64,000 nucleotides of DNA from Dentipellis sp. KUC8613. Its lineage: Eukaryota; Basidiomycota; Agaricomycetes; Russulales; Hericiaceae. Every line of letters starts with the position of its first letter. Position 1 is the stretch's first letter. The stretch spans positions 311,966 through 375,965 of the forward strand of contig NSJX01000009.1 in assembly GCA_002286715.1 (NCBI GenBank), read 5' to 3'. Below, piece by piece: positions 44,890 to 55,332 of this stretch. The notes under the pieces were generated by a model. It was not told where the DNA came from and ran no database searches. It saw only the letters and a list, made by a program, of their open reading frames with translations. The position numbers were made by a program, and so were the translations under genes.

Positions 44890-45513
44890 ATGCTCGCCAC
44901 AAAGTCAGTAACGTCGAGCACCGTCCTCGTAGCCTTCTTCGTCGTCTTGAAGGTGGCATGCATCTTCTATATTCAACGATATATGTCAGGCTTTCACCAG
45001 CGCCAATACAGTAAGTTTGGCTCGCAATCTTTTGGACCCGCAATTCCTCACAGGTTTGATATCCCAGGTTTCATCGGCGATGACTACCCTCTAGCATGGC
45101 CCATCTCCGAACCTGCTCCAGTTCTCGTCGCTGTTGAGCCGACGACCCACTACCAGATGAACGGTACTGAAGCAGACGAAGAGTGGGCTGCCATGTTTCC
45201 GAACCGTGGAATAGTGTACCTCGGGGAACGCTCAAGACCGTTCAGCATCTCAATGGTCCATCAACTTCGCTGTCTTGACATCCTGCGCGCAGCGACAGCC
45301 AGCGCTCAGGGATTGGACGAGGCCACGCGTTCCTCGGATCTCTCGAGACATTGCCTCAACTATCTACGACAAGCACTGCTCTGCCGGTCCGATATCACAC
45401 TCGATAGTGTGCTGGGGAAGCCCGCCAACGCATACCCTGATACATATCAGTGTAGAGATTGGGACCACGTCTACCGTGAGATGCGACGGAACCAGGCAGA
45501 ACATCTACTATAA
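44890..45513 (+). CDS. UstYa-like (DUF3328) protein B
   Basis: Two exons (44890-45010, 45068-45513), 188 residues. The 57-bp intron is open in frame, but removing it gives YSFIGDDYPLAWP, which matches YSYEGDDYPPEP of protein A at the same place, so splicing is preferred. The membrane helix is VLVAFFVVLKVACIFYI. The first motif reads HQLRC instead of HxxHC, so the second His is Arg; the second motif RHCLNYLRQALLCRSDITLD is intact, as is CRDWDHVYREM. The substitution may alter metal binding or mark a subfamily. Protein A and B sequences are clearly diverged outside motifs. The peptide array starts 0.65 kb downstream on the same strand. Confidence 0.85.
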   Translation: MLATKSVTSSTVLVAFFVVLKVACIFYIQRYMSGFHQRQYSKFGSQSFGPAIPHRFDIPGFIGDDYPLAWPISEPAPVLVAVEPTTHYQMNGTEADEEWAAMFPNRGIVYLGERSRPFSISMVHQLRCLDILRAATASAQGLDEATRSSDLSRHCLNYLRQALLCRSDITLDSVLGKPANAYPDTYQCRDWDHVYREMRRNQAEHLL

Positions 45514-46157
45514 CTTCATTCGGCGAGGAGGTATGAGTTTCGTTGAACCCTACGGTATGCGGCTAACATCCCTGTCTTCGTTTCAGTCGCACAGCTGTCG
45601 TATTGCCTCCCGGTGTACAGCGTATTGGTGTATTTGCATAGGATCGGTGGTTTGTGGAAAGACCGGCTCACGCCGGATCGATGGCACTGGAACCCATCGT
45701 TTCTTCTTGATAAAGGAGCTTCACGAGCAAAATCCTAGACCGTGCGCCCAAACGTGGTAATTGGAACTCGTGGGCTGAATAAGCCTGGAGCAAACCTTGC
45801 GCCTGGTTTTACCGATCATGATCCACGACCACTTTGTTTATGCGATGAGCATGCAGATTCCCATTCTTTCTGACGTTCTGATCGTAGAGACATAGCTTGC
45901 GTTCTCCATAGCGCGGAAGCACATACCGCGTGCCACCCTTATCTTATTGTCTGGCAAGGTTCGTCCACCAGGCGCAGTCTTAGATCGGATCGAGCTGCTA
46001 GCTCGAATCGCCACACTAAATCTCAAAGCGTTTCAGTTGAATCTCGCCATGGTGTCTGCATGTAGAACTCGTGCTCCCAAGCTGCATGCTACCACGTGTA
46101 TAAATACCCCTTCTGCCTCGCCGTCTTCGCAAGTTCTCCGCCGGACACTTTCGAACC
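45514..46157. promoter_or_regulatory. Upstream region of secreted peptide gene 1
   Basis: Contains GTATAAATACC at 46098-46108, 60 bp before the start codon, and CTTATCTTATTGTCT at 45938-45952, which recurs exactly 333 bp before peptide gene 3. The sequence after that motif (TTAGATCGGATCGAG and CGAATCGCC) also has a diverged counterpart there. No coding signal. Confidence 0.5.
46098..46108 (+). promoter_or_regulatory. TATA box of peptide gene 1
   Basis: GTATAAATACC, 60 bp before the ATG. The same box occurs 69 bp before peptide genes 2 and 3. Confidence 0.6.
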
Positions 46158-46383
46158 ATGAAGACCACCACTTTCGTCTTCCTCATCCTCGCCTGCCTTT
46201 CTCAGCTGGCGTTCGCTGCCTCTATTCCTGGCAAGCGCATCCCTAATGCCGAAGCCGACGCTACCGAAGGTTCGTATGCTATTGCTGCTTAGCTTGCTCG
46301 TTTACTGACCGCCTTTGCGTCCAGCTGGTGCGTTAGCGGTCGGCCCCCAGCCAGCGGCCATTCTCAACGAAACTGACAACTAA
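46158..46383 (+). CDS. Tandem secreted peptide 1 (56 residues)
   Basis: Two exons (46158-46269, 46325-46383) with a phase-1 intron (GTTCGT...TCCAG). MKTTTFVFLILACLSQLAFA is a clear signal peptide. The mature part begins ASIPGKR, where KR is a potential Kex2 cleavage site, then IPNAEADATE and, encoded by exon 2, AGALAVGPQPAAILNETDN. The same exon plan, intron position and C-terminal pattern (A-x-A-L-x-x-G-x-x-P-A-x-x-L) recur in two further genes downstream. There is no Cys and no aromatic residue in the mature part, so a disulfide-rich effector is excluded and a Tyr cross-link is unlikely for this copy. No CaaX end, so not a mating pheromone. Function unknown. Confidence 0.8.
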
Positions 46384-47139
46384 CAAAATGGGGGTGTAGG
46401 TTCGTCTTGTAGTTTGCGTTTGCTCTTCAGCGTGACTAACATGTTTCGGTGTTCAGGAATAAATATTCGCAGGTCCTAGAGTCGGCTCTTCTTATGCTAT
46501 ATATGTTTTTCGTTCGACTTAATATCCAATGACGTCGCCGACGGTGTATTCTCAGCTTTATGCAATGGTGTAAAATGTTCTATGACTAAGATTCCCTGAG
46601 TCTAGAAAGCCCAATGTCGAATATGCAGACGGTATGAAGTCGTCGTTCGGAACTCCGCGCGCATCACTAACGGGTTTATTTCAAAGCGTTTCCTTGAAAA
46701 GTAGCGTCCACTACTAACAAGGCATGTAGTTCGGTTTCTGACGTGGCCATCAGCCACTTCCTTTTACGCCATGAGAATACGGCTTCACATCTTTTGACCG
46801 ACTGATATTGAGAGCAGTCCGTCTTCGCGTAGGCAACACATGCACTATGTCTACCTTCGGAAGCGCGCAGCGCCGACCATGCTTCTATCATTGTTACCCA
46901 AAAGCTCCATGGTTCTTCGCTCAGGGTAACATAACTTGATCACGCCGCCCCACGCATATCGCCTCGTTGTGAGTCTGCATCTGCCGAAGCGTTCGAGAAG
47001 GCTCGCGTATCTGCGTGGCTCACATGTTTTTATAGCACGTGTCGAAGCGATGCAATGCACCATGTTGTGTGTATAAATACCGCCTCCGCTGAACGTCTGT
47101 ATCAAGGCTTCCGCAGGATACCTCGTCGTTCTGCGAAGG
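46384..47139. other. Spacer and promoter of peptide gene 2
   Basis: Contains GTATAAATACC at 47071-47081. No other coding signal. A minus-strand frame overlapping the peptide gene is open because of composition only. Confidence 0.4.
47071..47081 (+). promoter_or_regulatory. TATA box of peptide gene 2
   Basis: GTATAAATACC, 69 bp before the ATG, identical to the box of gene 1. Confidence 0.6.
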
Positions 47140-47358
47140 ATGAAGACCTCCGTGTTCGCGCTCCTCCTCGTCTTCCTTTCTCCGCTGGCTTTCGCCGCCC
47201 CGGTACCTGTTGAGACTGCCGCCGACGCCTCGCCTGATTCGCTGGAAGGTATGCCCAATAATATTGCGCCTTGCTTCTTGCAATAACATGTCGATACCGT
47301 AGCCGTTGCATTAGCTGCTGGTCCCCAACCGGCGGAAGTTCTCAGGGAACGTAAATGA
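47140..47358 (+). CDS. Tandem secreted peptide 2 (54 residues)
   Basis: Two exons (47140-47248, 47303-47358), phase-1 intron (GTATGC...CGTAG) at the same codon position as in genes 1 and 3. Signal peptide MKTSVFALLLVFLSPLAFA, then APVPVETAADASPDSLE and exon-2 part AVALAAGPQPAEVLRERK. GPQPA is identical to gene 1. It lacks the KR site after the signal region but ends in a basic RERK, which could be a trimming site or a different terminus. Again no Cys and no aromatic residue after the signal peptide. Confidence 0.8.
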
Positions 47359-48311
47359 TGTCTGTGAGCTATGGTATGCCTATGAACACTACATGAGCCA
47401 TGGTGTCTTACCAGTGTACAGGTGCTCATGCTCGAGGATTTCCTTCTTGTAACTTTTCTACCTCGTTCGATCAAAATTGAACAGGTGCCGTGAGCTTAGA
47501 TGATGCACACCTATAGTCGGACATGCGAGTACCCGCCACTTGGTGCGTACAGCTCTTCGCAACCGAGGTAATGTTCGGTACGATCCGTGGCCAGTGGCCC
47601 GACAATCTCGAGATGGCGGGATTGCACTATTGTGTGTCATTGTCCGTGGATAAAGAATCTAGGCCATGCTGTTCATAGAAGGCCAATGGCGTCGGTACAG
47701 AATACGAACATGGTACGAGGTCGTCCCACGTGTCGCGCTTCCTGGAATACTCACAAACTTCCATATCTGCTCCGCCGTCGACTAGAAGTGCGGCCTCAGG
47801 CATTCCACTGGCGACTTTCTATTGTCCCAGAACACGACGCTGAACCACGCCATTCGGTAGCATGAGAACGTGCACCAATTTCATCCGACACTGAGAAACC
47901 GTCGAATATTCTATGCACACGACATGCTTCTCATTACTGCGAGGCGTCGTCGCGGGCAGTACCGCTTATCTTATTGTCTAGCCGAGCCGAGGTTTACCTT
48001 CGCTCTGTGGGGCAGAGTCAGAATTAGATCAGACCGACTCGACTGCTCGATTCGCCGCATTGTATGTATGTGATCTGCCCCGACTGACATCCCACCGCCA
48101 GGTCGCCCCAAGCCGTCGAGGAATGATGTCGGGCGCTCCGGTGTCAAGGAGGATTGTGAGACTTCGCTGGATCTGGTTTTCTAATCTGCGAGCTAACACT
48201 CCCGGTCACCCCTAAAGCCGCACCCCTGCAGCCACGCACGACGTATAAATCCACCCACCTCCAGACCATGCGAAGGTTAACACCAAATACCCCGCACACG
48301 TCCGCTGAAAC
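47359..48311. other. Spacer and promoter of peptide gene 3
   Basis: Contains CTTATCTTATTGTCT (47965-47979), shared with the upstream region of gene 1, and a GTATAAATCC box at 48243-48252. Otherwise no gene seen. Confidence 0.4.
48243..48252 (+). promoter_or_regulatory. TATA box of peptide gene 3
   Basis: GTATAAATCC, 69 bp before the ATG, at the same distance as in gene 2. Confidence 0.55.
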
Positions 48312-48545
48312 ATGAAGGCGACCGCGCTCGTGCTCGTGCTCACTGCCTGCCTTGCCCAACTGGCATGGGCTGCGCCTATCCCTGCCAAGCGCGCCACAGA
48401 CGCCGAATCAGACTTTTGGGAAGGCAAGTGTATATCTCCCTGCGCTGCTGCTTCGTACTGATGGCCTTTTTGCCCAGCTGCTGCGCTGAGGGCCGGAAGT
48501 GCGCCAGCTGCGATTCTTGAGGAGGTCACGGCGGGCGGCAGCTGA
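48312..48545 (+). CDS. Tandem secreted peptide 3 (59 residues)
   Basis: Two exons (48312-48423, 48478-48545). The intron starts with GCAAGT after AAG, a canonical GC-AG donor, and ends GCCCAG; position and phase are as in the other two copies. Signal peptide MKATALVLVLTACLAQLAWA, then APIPAKR with a potential Kex2 site, ATDAESDFWE and exon-2 part AAALRAGSAPAAILEEVTAG with a short GS end. This is the only copy with aromatic residues (Phe, Trp) in the mature region. The PAAIL segment is shared with gene 1. Confidence 0.8.
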
Positions 48546-49434
48546 TCAATCCAGGTACCTATCTCTTCTATATCATGCCATTCAGAGTGCAGCGTGCTCA
48601 TCCACCTGCTCGCCGCCGTCAGGGATACGACTTGCCGAATACCAGCACGTTAGACGATGGATCATGATGCCGCTTCAGTCAATGATGATGATGATGTTTT
48701 GTTGTATCATTTCGCATGGGTCTCGAGCTTTACTCTGGGCATTGCGAACGATGTTTCTAGTTCTGTCTGTTGTCAGCGGCGACGACTCATGCTTATGCGC
48801 TATGCACGCAGCCCAAGCCAGTCCCACGCCCGAAAACTTTCCGGTCAATATCCTCACACGACATGGGGCTTCCTTTTTCTCCGACTCTTCCGAGCCTGAC
48901 GTTCTTTGATGGTTCCGTGACAGCATCTGTTATCGCTGAGCTCGAGCCTCCCAGGCTCTCTGTGGCCAAGATAGTGACCTCACGTAGGATCATTCTCGCA
49001 ACTTCGTAGATATTGCGTTGCGGATACCTGCGCCCGCAGTGCGAGCAGATGCGCCACGGAGACTGATATCCGTCGTTATAAAACGCATGGGTTGTCCTCG
49101 GCGAAAGTGCAACATGCGCTTTGATGGAGCGCGCGCCTGGGAACTTCCACGCTGCCCGCCCGCCTTCCCTTTCCCACTCGCAAGAAAAAGGCAATACGTC
49201 CTATTCCAGGCCCGGTGGCTGTATGGGCGACCGTATACCGTATATCCACTTTCCGTAAGCATGGGCCTGACATTTTCCGAGTGGGGATACAGACCGAGGC
49301 ACATGCGCATGTCCTTCTTCGTGAGACGGGCCCTTTCTCGCTCATCCGTACGCGGGCCCTATTAATACGAGGCATGCGCTCGCCGTTGGAGGCCTTTCGT
49401 TAGCTGTAATTATTGTCGTGCCTCAGCCCGCGTC
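48546..49434. other. Intergenic
   Basis: About 0.9 kb between the peptide array and the membrane-protein gene. Short frames on both strands; nothing recognised. No fourth peptide-like signal sequence was found here. Confidence 0.4.
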
Positions 49435-50796
49435 ATGGCTAACGCAGAGGTCACCTTCGAACGCTCCTTATACATCGGCAACTCGTTCGCGGGTATCCTC
49501 TATGGTGCGCACCACTGTTCTTTTCTAGCTCTGACAGCGGTATCCGGGCTCACAGTGTCCCGTGCGCCGGCAGGTCTTCAATTATGGATGTACTTCCAGT
49601 CGGTGTGGTCGCTGTTCAAGAGCAGATCGAGCCACTACAAGACGCGGCGGTTCTATGTCATCTACGGAGGCATCCTGCTGATCCTTCTTACCTTCTCGGT
49701 CATCTCGAATGCGCTGTTTGGACAAGAGGCGTGGATCGAGCACAGAGCTGAGATGGACCCGGCCATTTTCTTGGCTGAGAACACCTCGCTCTGGTACAAC
49801 ACACTTGGATCGGCAGCCGATATCACTGTCAACTTCATGGGAGATGGGCTCCTTGTGAGTTATTCCATTCCTTATGCTCCGATACGCGTTCTGAACTGCG
49901 ATGCCAGGTATATCGTTGCTACATGATTTGGGGTTCTCGCCTGTGGGTCGTAGCATTTCCCTTCATTATTTACCTTGCATCTACTGGTACGCCAAAATCC
50001 CTTTCCGGAATGCCGTATCTCGCACTCACTTTGCCCATCCAGCCATGGCCATCATCACCGTCGTCGAGGGTGCCCTCCCGGGTGCCAGCATCTTCGTCGG
50101 GCGGTCCATCGACTTCGGCATCGCGTGGGTCTCGCTGACCGTCGGGCTGAACGTCATCGTCACGGTCCTGATCAGTACGCGTCTGCTCATGATGCGCAAC
50201 GTCGCGCGCTCGGTGCTGTCGCCCGACATGGCGAAGATGTACACGAGCATCATGGCCATCCTCGTCGAATCCGCGTTGCCGTTCAGTGTGCTCGGCATCG
50301 GCTTCGTCGTTACCTACGCCAAGAGCAGCCCGACCGAATTCGCGTTCGCCTGCGTGTGGGGCACATTCTGCGTAAGTCCATATTCAATACACTTTCCTCC
50401 CCCTTCGCCCTATCCGCGCCTTCCGGGGCTTCCGCTCCGTCCCCTTCTCTTTGAATCGTCTTTCCGGATCAGGCAATAATTAACTGACGCTTGCGCTGTC
50501 ACGCGGCTCATATCGTGCAGGCCGTGTCGCCGCAGCTGATCATCCTGCGTGTGGCCATGGGCGCAGGCTGGTCAAAAGAGACCGTCGCGCAGGTGACGAA
50601 CCCCGCGAGCCGCGGGACGCTTATCTTCGCGCACTCCACGCGCAAGGGCGCCAGCGAGGTCGCGCAGACCCAGAACTCCGGCGCGCCGTCCTCGTCCAAC
50701 TACACCGCAGGCACGTCCACGCTCTACCCCTGGTCGAAGAACTCGAACAAGTCCGAGAAGAGCCTCGCGTCGGACGTCGAGCTGTCGGAGGTCTAG
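49435..50796 (+). CDS. Polytopic membrane protein (basidiomycete seven-helix type)
   Basis: Five exons (49435-49504, 49574-49854, 49908-49986, 50043-50371, 50521-50796) in phase, 344 residues. About seven hydrophobic segments are visible, including YVIYGGILLILLTFSVISNA, RLWVVAFPFIIYLA, AMAIITVVEGALPG, AWVSLTVGLNVIVTVLIS and VESALPFSVLGIGFVVTYA. VYRCYMIWGSRLW is a family-typical junction between helices 3 and 4. The cytosolic tail of about 90 residues is Ser/Thr-rich. It resembles the many orphan integral membrane proteins of mushroom genomes, possibly receptor-like; no ligand or G-protein evidence. Its position right after the secreted peptide array makes a receptor or exporter role conceivable but unsupported. 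Confidence 0.75.
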
Positions 50797-51671
50797 ATGG
50801 TTACTGTGCGTCTGTGATTGTGGTTGCGCTTGCGATTGTGGTCGTGGATGTGGATTTGGGTGCTGGGTCTTGGGTTTGTGGTTCACGGTTCACGCGCGTG
50901 GCCGCTTGTAATACCTTGATAGCACCGGCGGTGCGCTCCCGGGGTAGCTGGGGGTGCAGGGCGTTGCGGAGTCGACCGCGACGCTGGCGCCGGTGGTGTA
51001 CCAATATTGTGGGTTAATGGCCTCCGGATTGAGTGTGTGGAACGAGCGCTGTACGATATAGCTAGACGAGCTCCACTAATACTTGGGCTTGACATTGCTT
51101 ACTGCTTAGAGCTTAGTAGTATGTGCAGGTGTCACGCCATAGGGAAAGGGAACGTGCATATGTCGAAGCTGTCTTGGGGCGTGCAATAATGCCGTGAACG
51201 TCCGCTAGAAAGGTTCTAGCCTGGCTTCTTTCGTTTGTAGAGAATTGGCCAAGGTCACTTTGTCATATAGAGGGACATCTTCATCGAGTCTCGTAAGTGG
51301 GGGTGAAATTGAATGTCGAATTGCATGAAAGGCTACCTGGCTCGGTCCAGAGGGTCCCAGGAATCAACAGGAACAGAAGGAGTATGTCCGACAGCAAGGG
51401 TGAGAGGAAAATGAAAGATATATGGTTGTCCCTCACCTCAATCAAGGGTCATAATGCTCAATGGCGAATGCTAACGGCAGATGTGAAAATATGTCGTGTT
51501 GAGCGGCCTAGGCGCGGACGGAAGCAGAAAAGATGCTCTATCCCCTCTTCAAACGCGCTTGCCAAGTGCAATCTTCCCGCAGATACCACAAGCTTGACAC
51601 GCCGCCGGGAGCACGAACCACCGAGCAGATTGCATGCATGACATACGCTATGGCCCAAAGCGTCGACAGAT
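50797..51671. other. Intergenic between convergent genes
   Basis: 3' flanks of the membrane-protein gene (+) and the carrier gene (-). It begins with G/T-rich sequence (50797-50885). No coding signal. Confidence 0.4.
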
Positions 51672-52990
51672 TTACCTCCGCAGGGCCATCGCAAGCGCCA
51701 CGACGTGCTCTTCGACGCTATACATATGAACCACGCGAGCGACGTGGGACGTGAGAACAGGAACATCAACGCCAGACGTGGGGGTGATTGATGAATGCGA
51801 CCCACCGTTGCTTGACCATGAACGTAATCCCCTGCGACAGGAAACCTTTCAGAATCTGTGCCTCGATACCTTGATAGAGGCCGGAGGGGAAACCCCCCTC
51901 GTGCCTGTAAGCTGTGCGGAGGATACCAAGCATTGTGGCGGGCGAGGACGAGGAGTCGGCTTTGGCGAGCTGGAGTCGCGTCTTCGCAAGGATGAGAGGG
52001 TAGAGAATCATCGTAGCTGGATGGGCCGTGCGGAGTACATTCAGTATTGGTGTGAATTGAACAGTTTTTTGTTTATTTACCTAGTGAGGTAGAGAAAGCA
52101 GCTCCGAAGAAGGCCTGCTTCGGTGAGGGCCGGCTACGGTTAGCTCCTCGGAGGAAAAGGTGGCGATAAATTTGGAAGAAGGCAAATGTAAACGAGGGGT
52201 TCAGGGACAGGAGGATTGTGGTCTCGAATCCTGAACACGTTTTGTCAGCGGACGATCCTCGAATAAAATTGACAAGCATTTTACCCCGCCAAAATCCCTT
52301 CAATCCTTGCTCCTCATATATTGACTTGACAACATAAAGGACTCCTTTCTCTTGCTTTTCATTTCTCGGGACTTCCCCGCCTTTACCTTCTTCGAATTTC
52401 TCTTCGACCTCTTCCAGCTCTTCGTCGCTCCCCTCTCGCTCCATTTGCAGACGCACAGTAATAATGCTTAAAGGGGTTGACACGAGTCTGCTCGCCACGC
52501 CGGCGATGAAACCCAAGCTCAGCTCTTGTGACATTGTCAGAATAGGAGCAGCGACTGTCTTTCCGGATGACGAAGCGATCTTGATAGCAGTGCGCTTCGA
52601 GACTACTGAGCGTAGAAAGGAATAGGCATAAAAATACAGAAAGCTTGAAAGGTATCGTTAGCGCTTCGTTTCGGTGGCCGTTCGTTGTTCCTTTCTTACT
52701 TCGACACAATGGTGGACGCGATGTCAGAGTGAAGACCATCGTACAGCGCTCGGATGCCATATTTCTTGATGGTATATCTGAGAATAGCCAGAGCACCGCG
52801 AAGACCTGCTCGGGCCCCAAATCAGATTTGAACGCGTCTCGCGACCCCGCCACGTACCTTGAAGTCTCTTAGAGCGCGTCGTTTGCAGGCGGGTTGTCAC
52901 TAGGTCCAGAGGATATGAAACCGCGTTCGCACTCGCGCTTCCGACGGCGCCTGAGAATGCCTGTATGATTGGCGGGAGTGTGCTAGTCAT
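51672..52990 (-). CDS. ANT1: Mitochondrial-carrier-family protein, peroxisomal adenine nucleotide carrier type
   Basis: SLC25-family carriers swap nucleotides or metabolites across organelle membranes; the Ant1/PMP47 type supplies ATP to peroxisomes for fatty-acid activation. ATG at 52990 begins MTSTLPPIIQAFSGAVGSAS. The three carrier repeats show as SYPLDLVTTRLQT, STPLSIITVRLQME and YPLILAKTRLQLAK, each the P-x-D/S-x-x-x-x-R-x-Q pattern (the second and third lack the acidic residue, as is usual in this subgroup). Repeat 2 has a long acidic insertion (EEVEEKFEEG). GLYQGIEAQILKGFLSQG lies near the end. The last exon is probably VEEHVVALAMALRR ending at 51672, after a GTGGGT donor; without that splice the frame would stop at 51766. 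Several short introns. The peroxisomal subtype is inferred from repeat details. Confidence 0.8.
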
Positions 52991-53583
52991 AGTGACCTCC
53001 AAGGTGGTTAATCCGGTATTCTGGGCTTGGAATTTTCAGTGAAGGTGTTTCTACAATGTAAAAGAAAGCTTGTAGTGTTTCTAAGGGCGTGGAGCAAAGG
53101 CAAGTTGTATGGCTCCATAGTAACGAAATGCAAGTAGTTGTTGAATGCAAGTGAGCTCCTTCAACGCGTCATAGGCTTCGGTCCGGCGTTCTCCGGAGCG
53201 GAGCCGTGATCCGTCCCGGACCAGGACATGCTCCGGTAGCCGTGCTTGGCTACAGGCTACAGCTGACCTCTCTGAAGTTTCACTTGTACCTTGCTAGCTT
53301 CAGCCCAATTCAACCTGGTTTGGACCGTCAATAAATTTCTTCTATATTGGTAGTAAAGGTGAGTGTATCAATGAAGTAAGAACAAGAGTTGCATTCAAAT
53401 TGTAGCCCATTCCTTCTACATCCATGTGATAGCTGAGAATCGAGGTACATCCGTCGCGCGTTTCGGCTCATACTTACTTACACGCTACCTCTATAAGAGT
53501 ACCCCGCATTATCTTTATTTTCTCAGAAAACCCTGCCAGCAGTGACCCTACCTCCTTGAAGTCCAAACCGAAGCAGTAAAGCA
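52991..53583. promoter_or_regulatory. Divergent intergenic region, carrier and dehydrogenase
   Basis: 593 bp between the carrier (-) and the 3-hydroxyacyl-CoA dehydrogenase (+) start codons. CTATAAGAG at 53490-53498, about 90 bp before the plus ATG, is a possible TATA box. Shared control of two fatty-acid-related genes is possible. Confidence 0.4.
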
Positions 53584-54966
53584 ATGGCACAGGCAATCGC
53601 GCACGGCGTCAAGACGCTCGGAGTCCTCGGTGCAGGCCAGATGGGTGAGTACGCGTTGTTCTCGTCTGGCACTTTTCTGAGATTGGTTTGCCGTTAAGGC
53701 CTTGGCATTGCCTATGTCGCTGCCCTCCGAGCGAAGGTCCCCGTCCTTCTGCACGACCGCTCTGATGAGCAGATTGCGAAGGGCCTGAAGCTCATGGACA
53801 AGCTCCTCGCGAAGGACGTCGCGAAGGGCAAGATTCAGGAGACCGAGGCGAAGGAGGCGAGGGATAGGGTCACTGTGATTGAGGGTGCTAAGGGCCTTAC
53901 GGGTCTGCGGGACGTGGATATGGTCGTCGAGGTGCGTCGCGTTATGTCAAGCCCAGAGTTTGTGTCGAGTGCTGACTGGCGGAACCAGGCCGTCTCGGAG
54001 AACCTGTCGCTCAAGCAGTCGATATTCAAGTCGCTCTCGAGAGAATTGAAGCCGTCGTCTATCCTTGCCACGAACACGTCTTCTATCTCTATCACCAAAA
54101 TTGCGGCTGCCACCATTCCTGAGGGCGAGACGTCTGCATCTGAGCTCGGAAAGGCCAGCGCGTCGAGGGTAGTCGGTGCGTTGCTCTCTTTTCGGTGACA
54201 CCTTCAATCCTGATGCCTCTTGGTTAGGGCTGCACTTCTTCAACCCTGTTCCTGTCATGGTAAGCGATGCGCACCGCGACGTTAGACGTTACTGACCGCT
54301 GCCCACACGTCCCTAGAAATTGGTCGAAATCATCTCCGCTCTTCAGACCTCACCAGAGACGCTCGACCGTGCGCGCTCCTTCGCGGTCGCATGCGGTAAG
54401 GAAGTCACGACATCGCAGGACGTGCCCGGCTTCGTCTCCAATGCTCTGCTCATGCCTTTCATCAACGAGGTGCGTGTCGCTTTCCAATTACGCTGGATGC
54501 TGCTGACAAGTTTTGACCAGGCAATCATGTGGCTCGAGAAGGTACGTTGAATATTGAGTCCTAACTGACGAATGTTGTATGAATCGCATCCTCCTGTATA
54601 TTTAGGGTGTCGCGACGCGCGATGACATCGACAAGACTCTCAGGCTGGGCATGAACCACCCCATGGGCCCTCTTCAATTAGGTGAGCTTCTGTCTTTATC
54701 TCTAAACTCGCCTCCACTAACATCATCTTTCTCCCCATAGCCGACTTGTGAGTATCGGATCTTCTAACCTTGTGGCATTTGACCTCACAACATCTCTCCC
54801 CACAATTAGCATCGGCCTCGACACTTGCCTTGCCATCCAGCAGACACTTTACCAAGGGACTGGCGACTCCAAGTACCGCCCGAGTGTCCTACTCGAGCGC
54901 ATGGTCGACGCGCAGTGGTATGGCAAGAAGAACGGAAAGGGGTTCTACGAGTACAAGAACGAGTGA
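53584..54966 (+). CDS. 3-hydroxyacyl-CoA (3-hydroxybutyryl-CoA) dehydrogenase
   Basis: Oxidises 3-hydroxyacyl-CoA to 3-ketoacyl-CoA with NAD in beta-oxidation or amino-acid breakdown. Around eight exons. N-terminal Rossmann motif LGVLGAGQM then [10 protein letters not shown] across the first intron, [42 protein letters not shown] (catalytic His in HFFNP), [29 protein letters not shown] then IGLDTCL, and [10 protein letters not shown] at the end with TGA at 54964-54966. This is a complete two-domain short enzyme without fused hydratase. No N-terminal presequence and no SKL-type ending, so location is unclear. Glutaryl-CoA dehydrogenase follows 0.37 kb downstream on the same strand; its product crotonyl-CoA becomes this enzyme's substrate after hydration. 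Confidence 0.93.
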
Positions 54967-55332
54967 ATAACGGACATGACTTGTATGAGCATCTGCATTG
55001 CACCTTGAAATAGCGATAAAAAAACATACTTGATGCGCCATAAGCTCAGTACCTTGCCCCGTTGATTCTACCTCCAACTTCTCGTCCAGACGACTAGAAG
55101 GACGCGTTCCAGGAGTCAGAGTATTTGACGCGATCACGTGCCAACGACAGACGGAAGCCCTTCGGTCCGCGCGGGCCGCCAGCGAAGCGGATCTCGACTT
55201 GCCCCGCATCCTCGGTCTCGCTTCCGCTATAGCCGGTACGGTCCTTGCTCGCGAACATAAAGCCCATCCACCATATTCAACCCCTGCTATATTGCTTTAA
55301 CTCGATTTCGGGCAGGATTCGAGAAGAAGAAC
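54967..55332. other. Short intergenic
   Basis: 366 bp between two plus-strand metabolic genes. It probably holds the terminator of the first and the promoter of the second. No coding signal. Confidence 0.4.

Noticed and set aside
46851..47474. A 207-codon minus-strand frame over secreted peptide gene 2
   Set aside because: It runs antisense across the peptide gene and its intron and has no recognisable pattern; the plus-strand peptide model is supported by two paralogues.
46158..48545. The three peptides as lipopeptide mating pheromones
   Set aside because: Basidiomycete pheromones end in CaaX and lack a signal peptide. These have a signal peptide and no C-terminal Cys.
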